From assembly GCA_019925095.2 (NCBI GenBank), contig CM034394.1:8816272-8880271 (forward strand): DNA of 64,000 bases, in the 5' to 3' direction. Every line of letters starts with the position of its first letter. The first letter of the stretch is position 1. Shown here one piece after another: positions 13,687 to 25,817 of the stretch. Origin of the DNA: Dendrolimus kikuchii (taxonomy: Eukaryota > Arthropoda > Insecta > Lepidoptera > Lasiocampidae). The translations under genes and the position numbers were made by a program. The notes beneath the pieces were generated by a model that worked only from the letters and a program-made list of their open reading frames with translations, ran no database searches and was not told the DNA's origin.

Positions 13687-15693
13687 ATGACCCAAGTAAC
13701 AAATACAAATCAAGTTTACGAAAACCAGGCATACTTGCCGGAGCAGCCTCCGGCGTATGAAGATGTGTGTAGTGAAACGCAAAACATCTCACCAACGGTA
13801 CAACAACCAGTTGGCCCGAAACCTTTCTTCAGAATATGCCCGTCATGTCACCATGAAGTTCTTACAAAAATAGAAACAAAAATTACTATTATGACACACC
13901 TATTGGCTTTGACACTGTGTTTACTGGAGTAAGTAATTATTGATTTTCATTTAATATTTTAATATTGAAGTACAGCAAATAAGTGTCTGTGTGTAATGTG
14001 CATGGGCATGGAAGAAAAGAATACTACACACCACCAGTCAAAATGTAATTCTGAAAGTGTTCTAAAGCAGCCTTAAAATTTGCAACATAGATAGATATAT
14101 ACATAATACTTTATTGCTTATCAAAATAAACGTTTACAAAAATGCATAATTACAATGCTTTTTGGCTAAACAACAGGCGGCTCTACCGTTACAAGCGATC
14201 TTTTCACGTGTTGCATTTAGTTACTTGTATGGTTGTTCTTGTCATGTTACCTTTTAAGGTTAATAATTAATTTTGTAATGCACCCTCTTATTTCTAAACG
14301 ATACAATTGGCCATTTCCTTAATTGAGTAATAGTTTTGTTATATTTTTATTTATTTTGTGATTAGCGCCTGTTTTGTATCGAGTAGTTTTCTATAATTTA
14401 CCATAATTATATGTAACAATACCAGGCTACTCAGAAAGTATTGCGAAAAAAAGTGAAAATATGATTATTTATAACTATAAATAAGTACGTTCCAATTTCA
14501 AAATTTCCCTCCATATTGTTTGCGAGCTTATTTAAATTATTGTGTCTCATTGAAAAATGGATCTGCGCCGGGAACACTTTTGCGCTGTGATTTTTCAAGT
14601 GTCCCACGTATTTATCTCTAGTATGATGTGGTAATTGTGTAGATTATAATTTCAAATCTCTCAATTGTGTACAGACGGTATTCACTACATTTTATTTTAA
14701 TGTTGGCAGAAGTGATAGATTTTTTTTTACTGCGTTCGATTTATTTTATTACATGTAGAACTTTAATATTTGAATTTTTAAATTTGAAATATATCTAAAA
14801 TTTCCAAACGATAATATAACAAATTCTTGTCATTCATAACCTTTTTTGTTAAAATAGTTTATCAATGACTTCAATCCCCTATCGGTTGTGACAACTTGTA
14901 AAGTTTCTTATACTGTAATTGTTGAAAGGTTGGCGAGGTTTTCTAAAAATGTCTATTGAGTGTGTCAGTTCCGTGTATGAAATGTATTTAAGCCGTAAGT
15001 TTCTCTAATTATAAGTAAAGTGACCAGTTGCTGTTCTTTTATTATCATAATCCCTTCTTAGTTGTTGCAAGTATTACACATGACTTATATAAGGCGCTAT
15101 AGGTCATATATCTTTAAATTTATAATATGGCTTTAAATTTTTTATTAATTTAGTATGCAAAATATATTATGTTATACCGAAATAATAATCCAAATTTGTC
15201 AGAAGTATAATAGTCAGTAAGTAATAATAGTCCAAATTTGTCAGAAGAATGGGCTGTAGCGTCTTATAGTTAGTATGTAGGAGTGTGCAGACTTTCTAAG
15301 CTATATTTTTAACAAGTAATTGTCATTTCTAGCATTAATTTTCAAGATAAATAAATGAACTATAACTGAAACAACGAATTTATATAGTTTATATTTAAGT
15401 CTAATCTAATATAATATCAATATTGATGTACCTACTGAAAACTAGACCAAAGTTAGATAATTCATTATGAAGATTGGCTGGTGCAAACAGGAATCGCTTA
15501 TAGATTTCAGTTTATCTATATATAGAGGATATAGATTTATATTTAGATTTAATAGAGTGTAAAGTTTTAATTTAAAATTGTAAATTTCAGGTGCTACATA
15601 TGTGCATGTCTGCCATATTGTATGGATAGCTTTAAGAACAAAGATCATAGATGTCCTCACTGCAGCACTTTCTTGGGCACATATAAAAACTGA
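13687..15693 (+). CDS. LITAF-domain protein, gene 2 (two coding exons)
   Basis: Coding sequence is join(13687..13928, 15591..15693), 114 aa. The donor is GTAAGT at 13929 and the acceptor is ATTTCAG ending 15590; the intron is phase 2, at exactly the same place in the domain as in gene 1. The protein has a PPAY motif (residues 21-24), a first CxxC (C51, C54), a hydrophobic segment (about 70-91) and a second CxxC (C102, C105; RCPHC), ending LGTYKN. The residue at the splice junction is Glu where gene 1 has Gly. It is a tandem paralogue of gene 1, about 12 kb downstream on the same strand, likely acting at late endosome or lysosome membranes. The start follows an acceptor (TTTTCAG) by one base, so an upstream 5' exon is expected. 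Confidence 0.9.
14087..14210 (-). mobile_element. CR1/jockey-like LINE 3'-end fragment
   Basis: On the minus strand it runs from a GATCGCTTGTAACGGTAGAG-type block through a CAATAAAGTATTAT end and a GATA-like tail. Same family as 17238-17715. It lies in the intron of LITAF gene 2. Confidence 0.55.
15185..15250 (+). repeat. Short tandem duplication
   Basis: The phrase CCAAATTTGTCAGAAG occurs twice about 45 bp apart, with similar bases between, suggesting a two-unit tandem duplication in the LITAF gene 2 intron. Confidence 0.6.
15591..15693 (+). CDS. LITAF gene 2, second coding exon
   Basis: The first base completes Glu81; the rest encodes CYICACLPYC, MDSFKNKDHRCPHC and STFLGTYKN before TGA at 15691-15693. 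It has the same 103-bp length as exon 2 of gene 1 (5739-5841), which supports both gene models. Confidence 0.9.
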
Positions 15694-17182
15694 AGTTAAC
15701 AATGAAGTCGGTACCTGATACATAATACATTATATTAAAAAAATTTGATTCTAATATTATTTCGATGTATTTCTTCCGTTTGAGTAATCTTCATATTATG
15801 ACCTTATAATTACAAGTGTGTTTGGAAGTTATAATCATTATTATAACCATAAAATGTAAGCAATTTGAAGAATATGAAGTGAAACTTCTTTCGAATCGTT
15901 ATGGTTTGAAAATCGATGAAACGAAAAAGTGACACTAAAAAGAGATTAACACGTAAAATTCAACCTTATTTAATTCGAAATAAAACACATTTCTATTTAC
16001 CCGTTAGTATTAATTTTCAGTTTAAATAAAACTTCAAATTAAATTAAAATTTCAAATAAATTTTAGCTCTATCTGTATATACTTAAGGCAAATTTTTTTT
16101 ATACGTAGATCAAAGGAAATTGTATGTAACAGTGCAGTTTTCGAATTTTGAACTTTATGCTAGTAATTTTAAAGTGTAATTTAGATTGAATTTTTTCAAT
16201 TATAATATGTTGACAGATGTAGGCTAAAGGAAGTATATTTATATTAATAAAAGTTAGAGAAGAATTATCTGTGAGTATATTCTCTGAAGTTTCATTTCTA
16301 CTGCGTGTGAACTGCACACATACAATTTTTTTATTATTTTCATTCAGAACAATTATATACTTTTCATTAAAATATAGGATATTTTAATAAAAAAACAGAA
16401 GTACAACATGTATCTAATAAAAATATGAAAATTGATTATGTTTCATACAATTTATTTACACAGTTACAATTTATTATTGAAATGACCTCATTTCAATTGT
16501 ATTTATATACACATTAGATACTTTTTCCTTAAGAATTGAATATAAAGTTAGCTCGTTTTTATATAAATATTGAATTTAAGAAAATAGGGAAATTGATTTC
16601 AAATATGAAATTGTTAAATATTTTTTTTACAAATCTTCTAGAAATAAACTAATTTTTAAATCAAGCACAATTTATTTTTAAAAGACTTTTCTTTACATGA
16701 ATTCAGCAGACACGCAGGCGGCCCACCTGATAGAAAGCAGTTACTGTTCACTAACAGAAACACATATTACAATAAAATTCAATCACTTCTCAAAAGTATG
16801 ACTAAAATGGATGACATTGACAAGTAATAAAGTATTACATTAAATACTTTGATTTGGGCACCTACTATAGTCTCTAGTGTCTTTTAAATGTCTGTGAAGA
16901 AATGTTTTCGAAGAACCCTACAATACCAGTGCTTAAATTTATTCTAAAAATTTAAAAATTAATAAATTTAATGCCATTTTTTTAACAGCTTATTTTTTAC
17001 GATCGACTAGATATTTAAGTAAACGATTTCTAATACAGCGGGAGATTTAAAATGGATATTTTGTAATTTTTTAGTGGAAAATCTTTATATATAATTTTTC
17101 AAACTTGTGTAATATATAAATGAAATGTTCAATTACTTCTGCCTTTAATTTTAAACGATAATAGAATATCACGTAGTTTACT

Positions 17183-17183
<1 letters not shown>
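15694..17183. other. AT-rich sequence downstream of LITAF gene 2
   Basis: This holds the likely 3' UTR of gene 2; possible poly(A) signals are AATAAA at about 15980 and 16025. A decayed family A fragment lies at 16695-16750. Nothing else can be supported. Confidence 0.5.

Positions 17184-17236
<53 letters not shown>
17184..17236. repeat. (GA)n microsatellite at a LINE 3' end
   Basis: Over 50 bp of pure GA. It directly abuts the 3' end of the minus-strand LINE relic at 17238-17715, so it is probably the simple-repeat tail of that element rather than an independent microsatellite. Confidence 0.9.
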
Positions 17237-17237
<1 letters not shown>

Positions 17238-17239
<2 letters not shown>

Positions 17240-17715
17240 CACTTTATTGCACACCAAAATATACAATAACAAAAACAGATCATATTTACAATATTTTCTA
17301 GGCAATACAATAGGCGGCCTTATCGCTCAAAGCGATCTCTTCCAGGCAACCTAAATCAAAAACAAATTTGAATCAGGCGATGTAGGTGGTGCAGGAAAAA
17401 GGCAATAGATACATAAATACTCAAACTAATTTAACAAATAAATATACAGATTCATACATATATACATAGTCATAAATATACACGTATACAATAATATATT
17501 TAAAAATACGTAAGTTATTATAATAAATGTTTTAAGCATGATTATATTGTGTTAATCAGACATAGCTATTTATGGACATATAGTGTTTTCTGTGTAAATT
17601 TCTAAATGTTGGTAAAGATTTGGCCTCTCTGACAGTAAGAGGCAGCATATTCCAAAGTTTGACACTTGTACTTATAGTGACAAATGTCAACTGTTTTTGT
17701 CATTTGACTACGAGA
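17238..17715 (-). pseudogene. CR1/jockey-like LINE C-terminus and 3' UTR
   Basis: The minus strand reads VKLWNMLPLTVREAKSLPTF then RNLHRKHYMS (about 17690-17580), the C-terminal end seen in jockey/CR1-type reverse transcriptase ORFs, followed by stop codons and a 3' UTR containing GAAGAGATCGCTTTGAGCGA and AAGGCCGCCTATTG, then TGCAATAAAGTGCTGTC and a (TC)n tail. This copy shows that the many short AGCGATAAGGCCGCC fragments in the window are truncated 3' ends of one LINE family. It is 5'-truncated. Confidence 0.7.
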
Positions 17716-17833
17716 AACTAAAAATCATTTAATTGAAATTACCTCATATCTAGGAAAATAGACAAATGGAGATGACTAATTTATAAGAAATATATCGGGA
17801 TATTATAAATATATAACTACTAATTTATTATAT

Positions 17834-18900
17834 TGTTACAACTCGGGTCCCGACAAAAACAAAATCCACCTGCGTATCTGAAACAAAGCACATTTATTAC
17901 TCGTCGGCATTTGAACTAATAACATTTAAATTAATAAAACTACGTTTTAACGGTTTTAAGCGCGGTAATTTTATTTGATTTTTGGTTTTTCCGACGTTTC
18001 GGCCACTTTTCAGTGGCCGTGATCACGGAAGACAAAGATGTCAAGTGTCAACGAGTATTGTTAAAGTTTTATTTAGCCTACCGCCAACTTATTAATTTTA
18101 ATTATTTAATTTTTAATTTTGTTTATGGTTATTATTTAATCTATGGGAGCCTAATCTAATTTACTACCGCTTCGCAACATGTTATGGCTTGAAGAGAAGA
18201 AGCGGCGCAAGAAACTCTTCAGCAAACATGCCTAGCTCTAATAATTTTATATAATATTAAAATGGGTGGAAGGAAAAATAAAAGTAATTATCAGTCAAGT
18301 TGGTTTGTGTTCCGTTGTACGCAGAAAGAGCTCACAGTGTCTTGAGGTCTGGCAGCTGGTTTTTGCTGGGTTTGGGTCTTAATAGTTTAAACGTCGGAAA
18401 AACCAAAAATTAAATAAAATTACCGCGCTTAAAACCGTTAAAACGTAGTTTTATTATGTATACAAGTCGCGAAAACTTAAGAAAAAAACATTTAAATTCT
18501 TTTATGGTTGTCTTCTTTTGTTTACCTATTGGCATACGGCCTATTGTTGTATTGTAATAATTAGCCAGGTGTTACGGATTTAAAGTACAAGCTGATTCTA
18601 GGAAATTCGGTCCACGCTGCCGGACGGACATATTGCATTAGTGCAGTATAAAGTAATGGCCCGATTGAAGGAGGAGGCAGTCGAGCGATAACCACGAGCG
18701 AAGCAAGAGATGTGTACTACAATCGGGACTCTAATAAACGACGGACATAGCGCGTTTTATTGAATTACGGCCTTTTGCATTACGTTTGGACTTGTTGTGT
18801 TCGGTTATATTTGTACCTGTGTTATACGTGTTTGTATAGGTCTAATAAACTCTATAGTAATTCTAACGGCATTTTAATTCCAGTCTCACAACTCGTAACA
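17834..18900 (+). mobile_element. Solo LTR, copy 2, split by a MITE
   Basis: It begins TGTTAC and ends GTAACA and aligns with copy 1 on either side of a 521-bp insertion (17934-18454). A TATA-like AGTATAAAG (about 18645) and AATAAA (about 18845) lie in order on the + strand. ATAT flanks both ends, a likely 4-bp target duplication. Confidence 0.75.
17934..18454. mobile_element. MITE with 66-bp terminal inverted repeats
   Basis: Arms 17934-17999 and 18389-18454 are complementary over 66 bp with one mismatch; they start ATAAAACTACGTTTTAACGG. TA flanks both ends, the expected target duplication of a Tc1/mariner-type or related transposase. The interior has no ORF but carries a GAAGAAGCGGCGCAAGAAAC string. 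Single arms or fragments occur at 38129-38220, 41943-42030 and 47200-47300. Confidence 0.85.
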
Positions 18901-19660
18901 ATATATTTATAATATCCCGTTTCTTGCAATAGCCGTAAGAAACCTTAAACAGTAAGCAAACAAGTGTAAAAGTAATATTCCAAGAAAATATATAATTCTC
19001 GAACTTTGCAGATAAAACCATTTTTTTATCTTCTCTAAATATAGCGATATATTAAGCCGGAATCAAATTTGTTAATTACTTAGAAAGAGTTGATAATTTA
19101 TTCTTGAACATCGATCAACGCAATTTTATCAATCCTATATTTATTAATCTGTCTTTATCATCAAGTAATCGTTATATCGGTAGATGCAGCCTTCCTATGT
19201 GTCACATATCCTAGTCCTCCTCTTATTTCAAGCTGCCGTTCATCATCATCCGCTCATCGGTTCTCCGGGCTAAAGAGTTTTTGACGGAAACTGAAAGGAG
19301 ATAAGTTTTATTTTCTAAAAATGTGTAAAATTACTCTAAAATGAACAGCAATTGTAGGATATTGATAGTTTTTGAGTAGTAATTATGTGTTTTTGTGAGA
19401 AATGTGAACTGTATAGTCAAATGTGGCCTTTTGAGTTGTCACAAGAACGCTGTTGAATGGTTTCAGTTGATAACCTACAGTTCAGCTGAGCTATACATAG
19501 GCTTAATAAAATGAAGAAACTAAGTTATAATCTAAGATCTGGCTTAAAGGCCTAGCTGCCAAGCCATAAACCTAAATAAATAAAAGTAATTTGGGCTAGA
19601 GAGCGTGTTACATGTTAAAACGGAAGTTTTAGGATCTCGAAACTTAAATTCTTTATCTCT
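18901..19660. other. AT-rich sequence, no features supported
   Basis: No coding frame, RNA gene or transposon boundary is recognisable here. Confidence 0.6.
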
Positions 19661-19664
19661 TGTA

Positions 19665-19800
19665 ATAAGAGTAACTACCGGTTGCCCAGTGGTCGAAATT
19701 CCACCATAATTTATTTAAATTACAAGTTTGAACATTATTAAGGTTCTGTTGTCAAAGACTACTTCAATAATCACAGATTTCACAGAAGCATAATTTGCTT
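19665..19800 (+). repeat. Dispersed repeat, copy 1
   Basis: Shares GGTTGCCCAGTGGTCGAAAT and TGTTGTCAAAGACTA with the inverted copy at 23768-23855. Class unknown; the CACTAGTGGTCGCCCG-type end resembles a Helitron-related fragment. Confidence 0.5.
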
Positions 19801-19997
19801 AGTAATTTTTTTGATAAAACGTGTATCTATATTGTAATGGATAGCACTTGCTGAAGCGGAAGGAAAATATCGTGATATAACTTGCATATCAAAGTAAGCG
19901 ATGAGTGATACCAGCTAATCCGTCTTGAACAAACGTGGCGGTTATACCCTTTCTAATCTGAAGGCCCGAGCCCTGTAATTGCACGTTTACAGGCTAG

Positions 19998-20007
19998 TAT
20001 TAATATA

Positions 20008-20064
<57 letters not shown>

Positions 20065-20088
20065 ATGTGTGTGTGTGTGTATATATAT
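19998..20088. repeat. (TA)n(TG)n microsatellite
   Basis: A compound TA and TG dinucleotide tract that directly abuts the SINE tail at 20088. Confidence 0.9.
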
Positions 20089-20380
20089 AATAAAAGCCGA
20101 TAAACGTCCCACTGCGGGGCTCAGGCCTCCCGCTATAAGAGAACTGACAGTATACCCGAAACGCTTGTCAAAGGTGGCTTGACAAGTTTGACACGTCGGT
20201 TACATCAATGTGTAGGTATCATCACGATGTTTTCCTTCATCGTTGTCAGCACGTAGTAATTGCGGCAATATGCATATTAGCTCAAAAACCTGCCTAAGTG
20301 GTGCATGCGTTCTGGCCAGGGTTCGAACCCATGCCCTTTGATTCTGGGACGCGTGCGCTAGCTATTACGCTACCACGACT
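20088..20380 (-). mobile_element. tRNA-derived SINE, family 1
   Basis: On the minus strand: a tRNA-like head with A-box (TAGCGTAATAGCTAGCG) and B-box (GGGTTCGAACCC), a body with AACGATGAAGGAAAACATCG, and a tail of TTATTA units. It matches the copies at 24786-25061 and 45508-45800. The tRNA part cannot fold as a complete cloverleaf, so it is not a tRNA gene. Confidence 0.8.
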
Positions 20381-20868
20381 TATACCACGGCTAGTAATGT
20401 AAAAATTACTAATTGATGACTTGTTTTATAATCCAAAGTGCATTACGCACGTGCGTAGAATAATAATAGAAAAAAGTGTGGCAAGAAAATTCCACAGAAC
20501 TCCTGACGTAAACTGCATCAAATGTTTCCGAACATTAAAATGTCTCAGACGAGTCGTTGGCAAGGATGCACGGTGTGCCTGCGGTAGCGGGTTGCCGGAA
20601 AGACGCGGTTTTATGTAAACGATCGCATCAGCACCACTGTGGTGCAGAAATTTGCTACCGTTTGCCACGCTACAAGGCAAAACTTGATATTTTAAAGAAG
20701 ATACAGTTTTCGTAAATATTCTCTGAACCATTATGTTGTTCATTTTTGAGATATCTTCCAACTTCCTTTTCTCCAGCGCGACGGGTTTCTAACTAACACT
20801 GTGGTTTAACATATATTTTTTTTTAATGTATTATGTAAATATAATTATGACAATTTGATATGGTAATT

Positions 20869-21182
20869 ATATCCGTGCAGTATCGGAGAAAGAATATAAT
20901 TGCCTGCGGCCAGGCGACCTGTTGTAAGAGACGACAAAAAAAATCCACAACCAGGTGGTAGGGTACTTGCCCGTCTAGATGGCTACTACTCCTGGTCTAG
21001 AGTATGCCTCCATAATAACCTAGAGTTGTGCTCCGGCATTAGTGGCCACGTTCCGATCTTCCTTTAGAGAACAGCAGCACATTTGTAGTAGCTTTGGTGT
21101 TACAAATGTCCATGGGCGATGGTAACCGATTTCCATCAGGCGGGTCGTCTGCCTGTCTGCTGAACTCATGCAATAAAAAAAT
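20869..21182 (+). mobile_element. Family A repeat, near full length
   Basis: Starts TATCCGTGCAG, contains GAAAGAATATAATTGCCTGC, a CCTGTTGTAAGAGACGAC block, CTGGTCTAGAGTATGCCTCC and AGAGAACAGCAGCACATTTG, and ends CTGAACTCATGCAATAAAAA. The A-rich end defines the + strand as sense. At about 310 bp with no ORF it is SINE-like, or the 3' end of an R1-type LINE; class is inferred. Confidence 0.6.
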
Positions 21183-23119
21183 GAATATTAATGGTAAAAT
21201 AGCAAAAAGAAAAAAAACAGAGAGTAGAGGTATAAAATTAAAAATATTAGGTATATACTAAGTTGTAAATCACATTACTTCTACCGCTACTAGAGTTGGG
21301 GTAAATTTTTTAATCACAAGCTAAAAGTTGTTTTATAGAATAAAACTCAACATGGAAAATTTAAAAATGACAGTTGCATTAATAAAACTGTTGAACTGTT
21401 TCACTTCAAGTTATAATTTATTCGAGTGATAACTTTTATTTGATGGTTGAAAAATTAGCCCTTACTATATAGACAGTAATTGAGAAGATTTTTGCCTAAC
21501 ATATTTAAGATTTCTTACCATCTTCCGATAGACACGGTTAAATAAAAAACAAAACGTGGTTATAAATAAATTCTAAGTTCCTTGATAGCTATGGAAAGCT
21601 CAAAGGAACGTCGCCAATCTTACGCGTGATCTCTCAAACGTTACTCGTACATTTGCATTACAGCCTTCCGTTCGCGAATATTGCCTGATCACATGCCATC
21701 GTTCCAACGTTAAATATATACCTTTAAAACTAAGGAAGTTGGTGTCTACTACAGCACGTTAATCAATGTATCTTTACATAGTATATAAGAAAATCGCTTC
21801 AGTCAGTGCAAGATCTTCAAACTACAGATTTTTAAAATTATTTTTTCTCGTCAAAACTGTTACATATAGTATAAAACTTGTAGGTAGTTAATTTGGCTAA
21901 AACAATATCACCAAAAAATGTAGTTACAAGGTCCTGCACTGGCGCCGACGGTATAGCTACGTCTGAAGGAAAATGCGATTTTTATATATAAAATAATCAT
22001 TATTTTTATCCAATTCATAAATGCGAGGCATAGATTCATAGTTTACGTGAATACAACTAATGGACTGATTATCAGAAAATGTTGTTGTACCTAATGTATT
22101 AACGACCACAGGGATTATAGTAAAACAATTTTATCCCAGAGGCTAAAATGTTCGCGTAGACGCAGATTTTGATATTTTGCCGGAATTACGGTTCCGACAA
22201 AATGTCAAAATCTACTAAACATTCTATGATTGTCAAACTAGGCAACTTTTGTTAAATACTTGAATTTATAGGAGTTAAAGGAATAAGGTTTATTTAAATG
22301 TATTTATTATGGCTATAATATGCCGTGTATACATCCCTTAACGCAAGATAGCGTAAACCAGTTAGAGATAAACTTTGCGGTAGCGCACTTGCTTCAGCCA
22401 AAGACGTAGAGCGACGTTTCGATCAAATTATTGCCAGTTCAAAGGCTGATGTGAATGGCACTATGGAAATGGTTTAGGCAAGTTGGGCAAAGGCAGGCCG
22501 AGCCTACAATGATGTTAGTTAGTGCAATATCTTACTACGTCAGCCATTTTAGTTTACAATAGCAGTGAGAATGGAAGTTTAAGTGATAACAATTTTAGAA
22601 AGGTTTTAAAATGTGGGTTATTATATTGTTTAAGTTGGAGATACATATATAAGAATGACAATACAATAAACATAATGTTCACTTTATATATCAGTGGAGT
22701 TTTATGTATTAAAAATCCGCTTTAAAGTAGTTAAAAAGCATGTCTTCTATCATTGATTTACCTTGTTATTATAGCCTTGTGCATTTCACTGTAACATCGC
22801 ATGCTACTCACAAACGTAACTACTTACAACCCACGCATACACATACTACAACCAAGCTAGCACACACACATCATTAATATTTACTCACACTCATCTACAT
22901 TGGTATCTTCACATATCAAGCAAGCAGTTACAGCAAGTGGGCCTAAGTAGATTCTAGTACCGGGCTACGAATGAGAAAGACATTAAGACTGAAAGAAAGT
23001 CAATTGTAGCCCGCCACACAAGCTCTGTAGAGACCTAGTGCAGGTGTCAGGGTTAATTTTGGACGCTTCTGTAAAATTGTTCCTCGTATTCATTCATCTC
23101 AGTTTCCCTGTACTTGTTA
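21183..23119. other. AT-rich sequence, no features supported
   Basis: Several short open frames occur but have no recognisable domain and no convincing splice partners. 22350-22500 is somewhat richer in GC but is not recognised. Confidence 0.6.
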
Positions 23120-23370
23120 TCTATACTCGATACAGATTGTCTGTGTGTAATGTCAAAATAACAGCCTTTTACTCAATGCATATGAAAGTATATACGGTAC
23201 TTATATTAAAAAATAAATTTTTAAATTTTTTGTCGGTTTGTCCTGTCTGAAACTGGACCGATTTTAATGGGACTTTCACTGGCCGATAGCTGATGTTATA
23301 AGGGAGTAACTTAGATTAATTTTTTTACGGTTCTGCGAAAAAAAGCGGATAAAGTCACGGGCACAGCTAG
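23120..23370 (+). mobile_element. Helitron-like fragment with CTAG 3' end
   Basis: Ends CACGGGCACAGCTAG (23370) followed by T, after the phrase CTGGACCGATTTTAATGGGA. The 5' boundary is uncertain; a TCTATAC at 23120 is a possible start. Confidence 0.55.
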
Positions 23371-23767
23371 TGTTAAATAAATTTCATTTCAACAAGTGTC
23401 GATGTGTAAAACCTACTTATCCACCTTGGACAAACATGGTATACCGTGCAATCCTTTCGAACTCAAGGCTAGTATTATGTAGGATATTAAATATTTTTAT
23501 TTTTGCTCATCTATATATTAATAATGGCAGCAAAAACTTTGTACCCCTTTTTACAAGAATTGCGCAGACGGAGGAGTATGAAATTATGCACACTTATAGT
23601 TTATATAGAGAAGAAGCGACGAATGCTAATATTTAAAAAAAAATATGCACAAAAATATATTAAATCAATTAAAAAAAACATTACACACACTACCATGTAT
23701 TTGACTCACACACGCATATATAAGTATACTCTTTATTTATTATTCAAGTCAAATTAACAGTGTGCCT

Positions 23768-23855
23768 TGGCGAAATCTGTGCTTATTGAAGTATATATAG
23801 TCTTTGACAACAAATTATTATAGTCGAATTTCGACCACGGGCGACCACTAGTTGT
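23768..23855 (-). repeat. Dispersed repeat, copy 2 (inverted)
   Basis: Reverse complement of part of 19665-19800 (GTGGTCGAAATTCGACTATA and TTGTTGTCAAAGACTA). Confidence 0.5.
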
Positions 23856-24189
23856 TATAAATTAATTTGAAAAACCATTTTACATAGTGCTAATTTTTAG
23901 AAATAGAAAAATAAAAAATGCATCTATGTCAATGGTTTGGTTTAAAAATGTTTTTGAAACAAATCCCGTTGTACCATTGACAATATTCGTCTGGATACAG
24001 TTCCCGTGAATTCGAGGTATTCAGCAAATTGAGTCTGTGTATAACAGTTTGCTGTCGGCATTTTTGCTGTTGGGTATTTACTAAATTGAATGCTTGGCTA
24101 ACGGTTATACAGGGCCATACCACTGTATGAAAATATGTATGGTATTCAATTTTAATTTATCCATAACTCTACACTCTCTACACATAATA

Positions 24190-25225
24190 CAATTAATGAA
24201 GACTTGGGCCGCATAGTTGACTGGAGTCGAACACACGGCCTAAAGGTGAATCCTAGTAACACCCAAGCCATCATAATTGGAAGCTCATGCATGATCTCAG
24301 AGATGTACTGGTCTTTAGTACCGGACTTGTTATTTGATGGGACGCGACTTCATATTAGCGATAAAGTTAAAAATCTGGGCGTAACCATCAGTTGAGAACT
24401 GTTCTTTCTTGGTGGCCTCATATCGCAGAACTGAGTCGTAGGGTCTTTGCTTCTACTGCTATTTTCTACCGACCGCTACCAGGGTTACGCTTGCTCAATT
24501 GCTTTACTGTCGATCCTTGACTATGCGGACGCCTGTTATCTTGACCTTACCGTAGAACAACTCTATAAACTAGAGCGACTTCATGATTTTTGCATTGGGT
24601 TTTAATTTGGTTTAAATAAATATGACCCTGTCTCTGAATATCGCAAAAAGCTCAAGTGGTTGTCAATCTCACTTCACCGGAATGCTTGAGTTCTCCATTT
24701 GCTGTACAGCATACTATTTAGTCCTACTCCTTGCTATCTTAAGGAACGTTTTGATTTCCTCTATACGTCTCACACTGCCGTGGTAGCGTAATGGCTAGTA
24801 CACGCGTCTCAAACTCAAAGGGCGCGGGTTCGACTCTGGCCGGAACGCATGCACCACCTGCAGTTTTCTGACCTAATGTGCATATTGTTACAATTACTAC
24901 GAGCTAACAACAGTGAAGGAAAACATCGCAACCTGCATATCGAGATAACCGATGCGTCAAACCTGCCAAGCCGCCTTGGACAAGCGTGGCGGGTATACTG
25001 TCCATTACCCTATAATGGGACGCCCGAGCCCAGCAGTGGGACATCTATGGTCTGTTATTATTATACATCTCACACCCTTCATTTGCGCTCTTCTCATAAT
25101 CTTGCCTTAATCTGCACACGTGTCTACAGTCTACACCAAACCCTTCGCTGTGCAGGCTGTCCGGCGGTGAAATTCATTGCCCGAAAACTTAATATAGGCA
25201 AAGTCACTCCCCATTTTTAAAAAAC
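24190..25225 (+). pseudogene. LINE reverse-transcriptase relic with a SINE inserted
   Basis: The + strand reads DLGRIVDWSRTHGLKVNPSN and TQAIIIGSS, then VKNLGVTIS, LSILDYADACYLDL and YKLERLHDFCIGF across several frameshifts and stops. This is the region downstream of the YADD box in jockey/CR1-type reverse transcriptases. The frame resumes after the SINE (24786-25061) with ICTRVYSLHQTLRCAGCPAV. It is broken and not functional. Confidence 0.75.
24786..25061 (+). mobile_element. tRNA-derived SINE, family 1, with target duplication
   Basis: Head with TAGCGTAATGGCTAG (A-box) and GGGTTCGACTCTGG (B-box), same body as the other family 1 copies and a TTATTATTA tail. A 14-bp target duplication flanks it: TATACGTCTCACAC (24772-24785) and TATACATCTCACAC (25062-25075), one mismatch. 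It sits inside the LINE relic. Confidence 0.9.
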
Positions 25226-25314
25226 TGATACGAGAATATTGTCTCACACTATATTAATAAATTTATACCAAATTACATGTACGTTTACTTATTAGTGTAT
25301 TTGTATATTAACAT

Positions 25315-25817
25315 TGTTACAATTTAGGCGTCGACAAGGACAAATTCCACGTACAAATTTGTAGAAGCAGATTTATTACCCGTCGGCATTTGAACTAATT
25401 GTAATACTTTTATGATCGACTTCTTTTGTTTACTTATTGATTGGCATGCGTTTCTAGAGAACAGCCCATTGTTTTATGGCATTCTTTTATGGCCGCTTGC
25501 GGCCGAATCATTAGCCAGGTGTTGCGGATTAAGTCGACTACGATACGGGCACATTGCATTTGTGCAGTATAAACCGATGGCCTGATTGAGGGAAAGGGGA
25601 GTCGAGCGAGAACCACGATCAAGGCGAGACGTGTGTACAATCGGGAATCTAATAGTGACGGACTTTGCGCGTTTTCTTGAATTTCGACCTTCTGAATTAC
25701 GTTTGGACTTGTTGTGTTCGGTTATATTTGTACATGTGTTATACGTGTTTATATAGCTCTACCAAACTCTATAGAAATTCTAACGGCATTTTAATTCGAG
25801 TCTAGCAACTCGTAACG
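25315..25817 (+). mobile_element. Solo LTR, copy 3
   Basis: Begins TGTTAC and ends GTAACG (last base changed from the A seen in the other copies). Contains CAGTATAAACC and the same ACTTGTTGTGTTCGGTTATA block. No internal region nearby. Confidence 0.7.

Noticed and set aside
20426..20761. 111-aa minus-strand frame
   Set aside because: No known motif, no splice partners and an overlapping + strand frame; no support as a gene.
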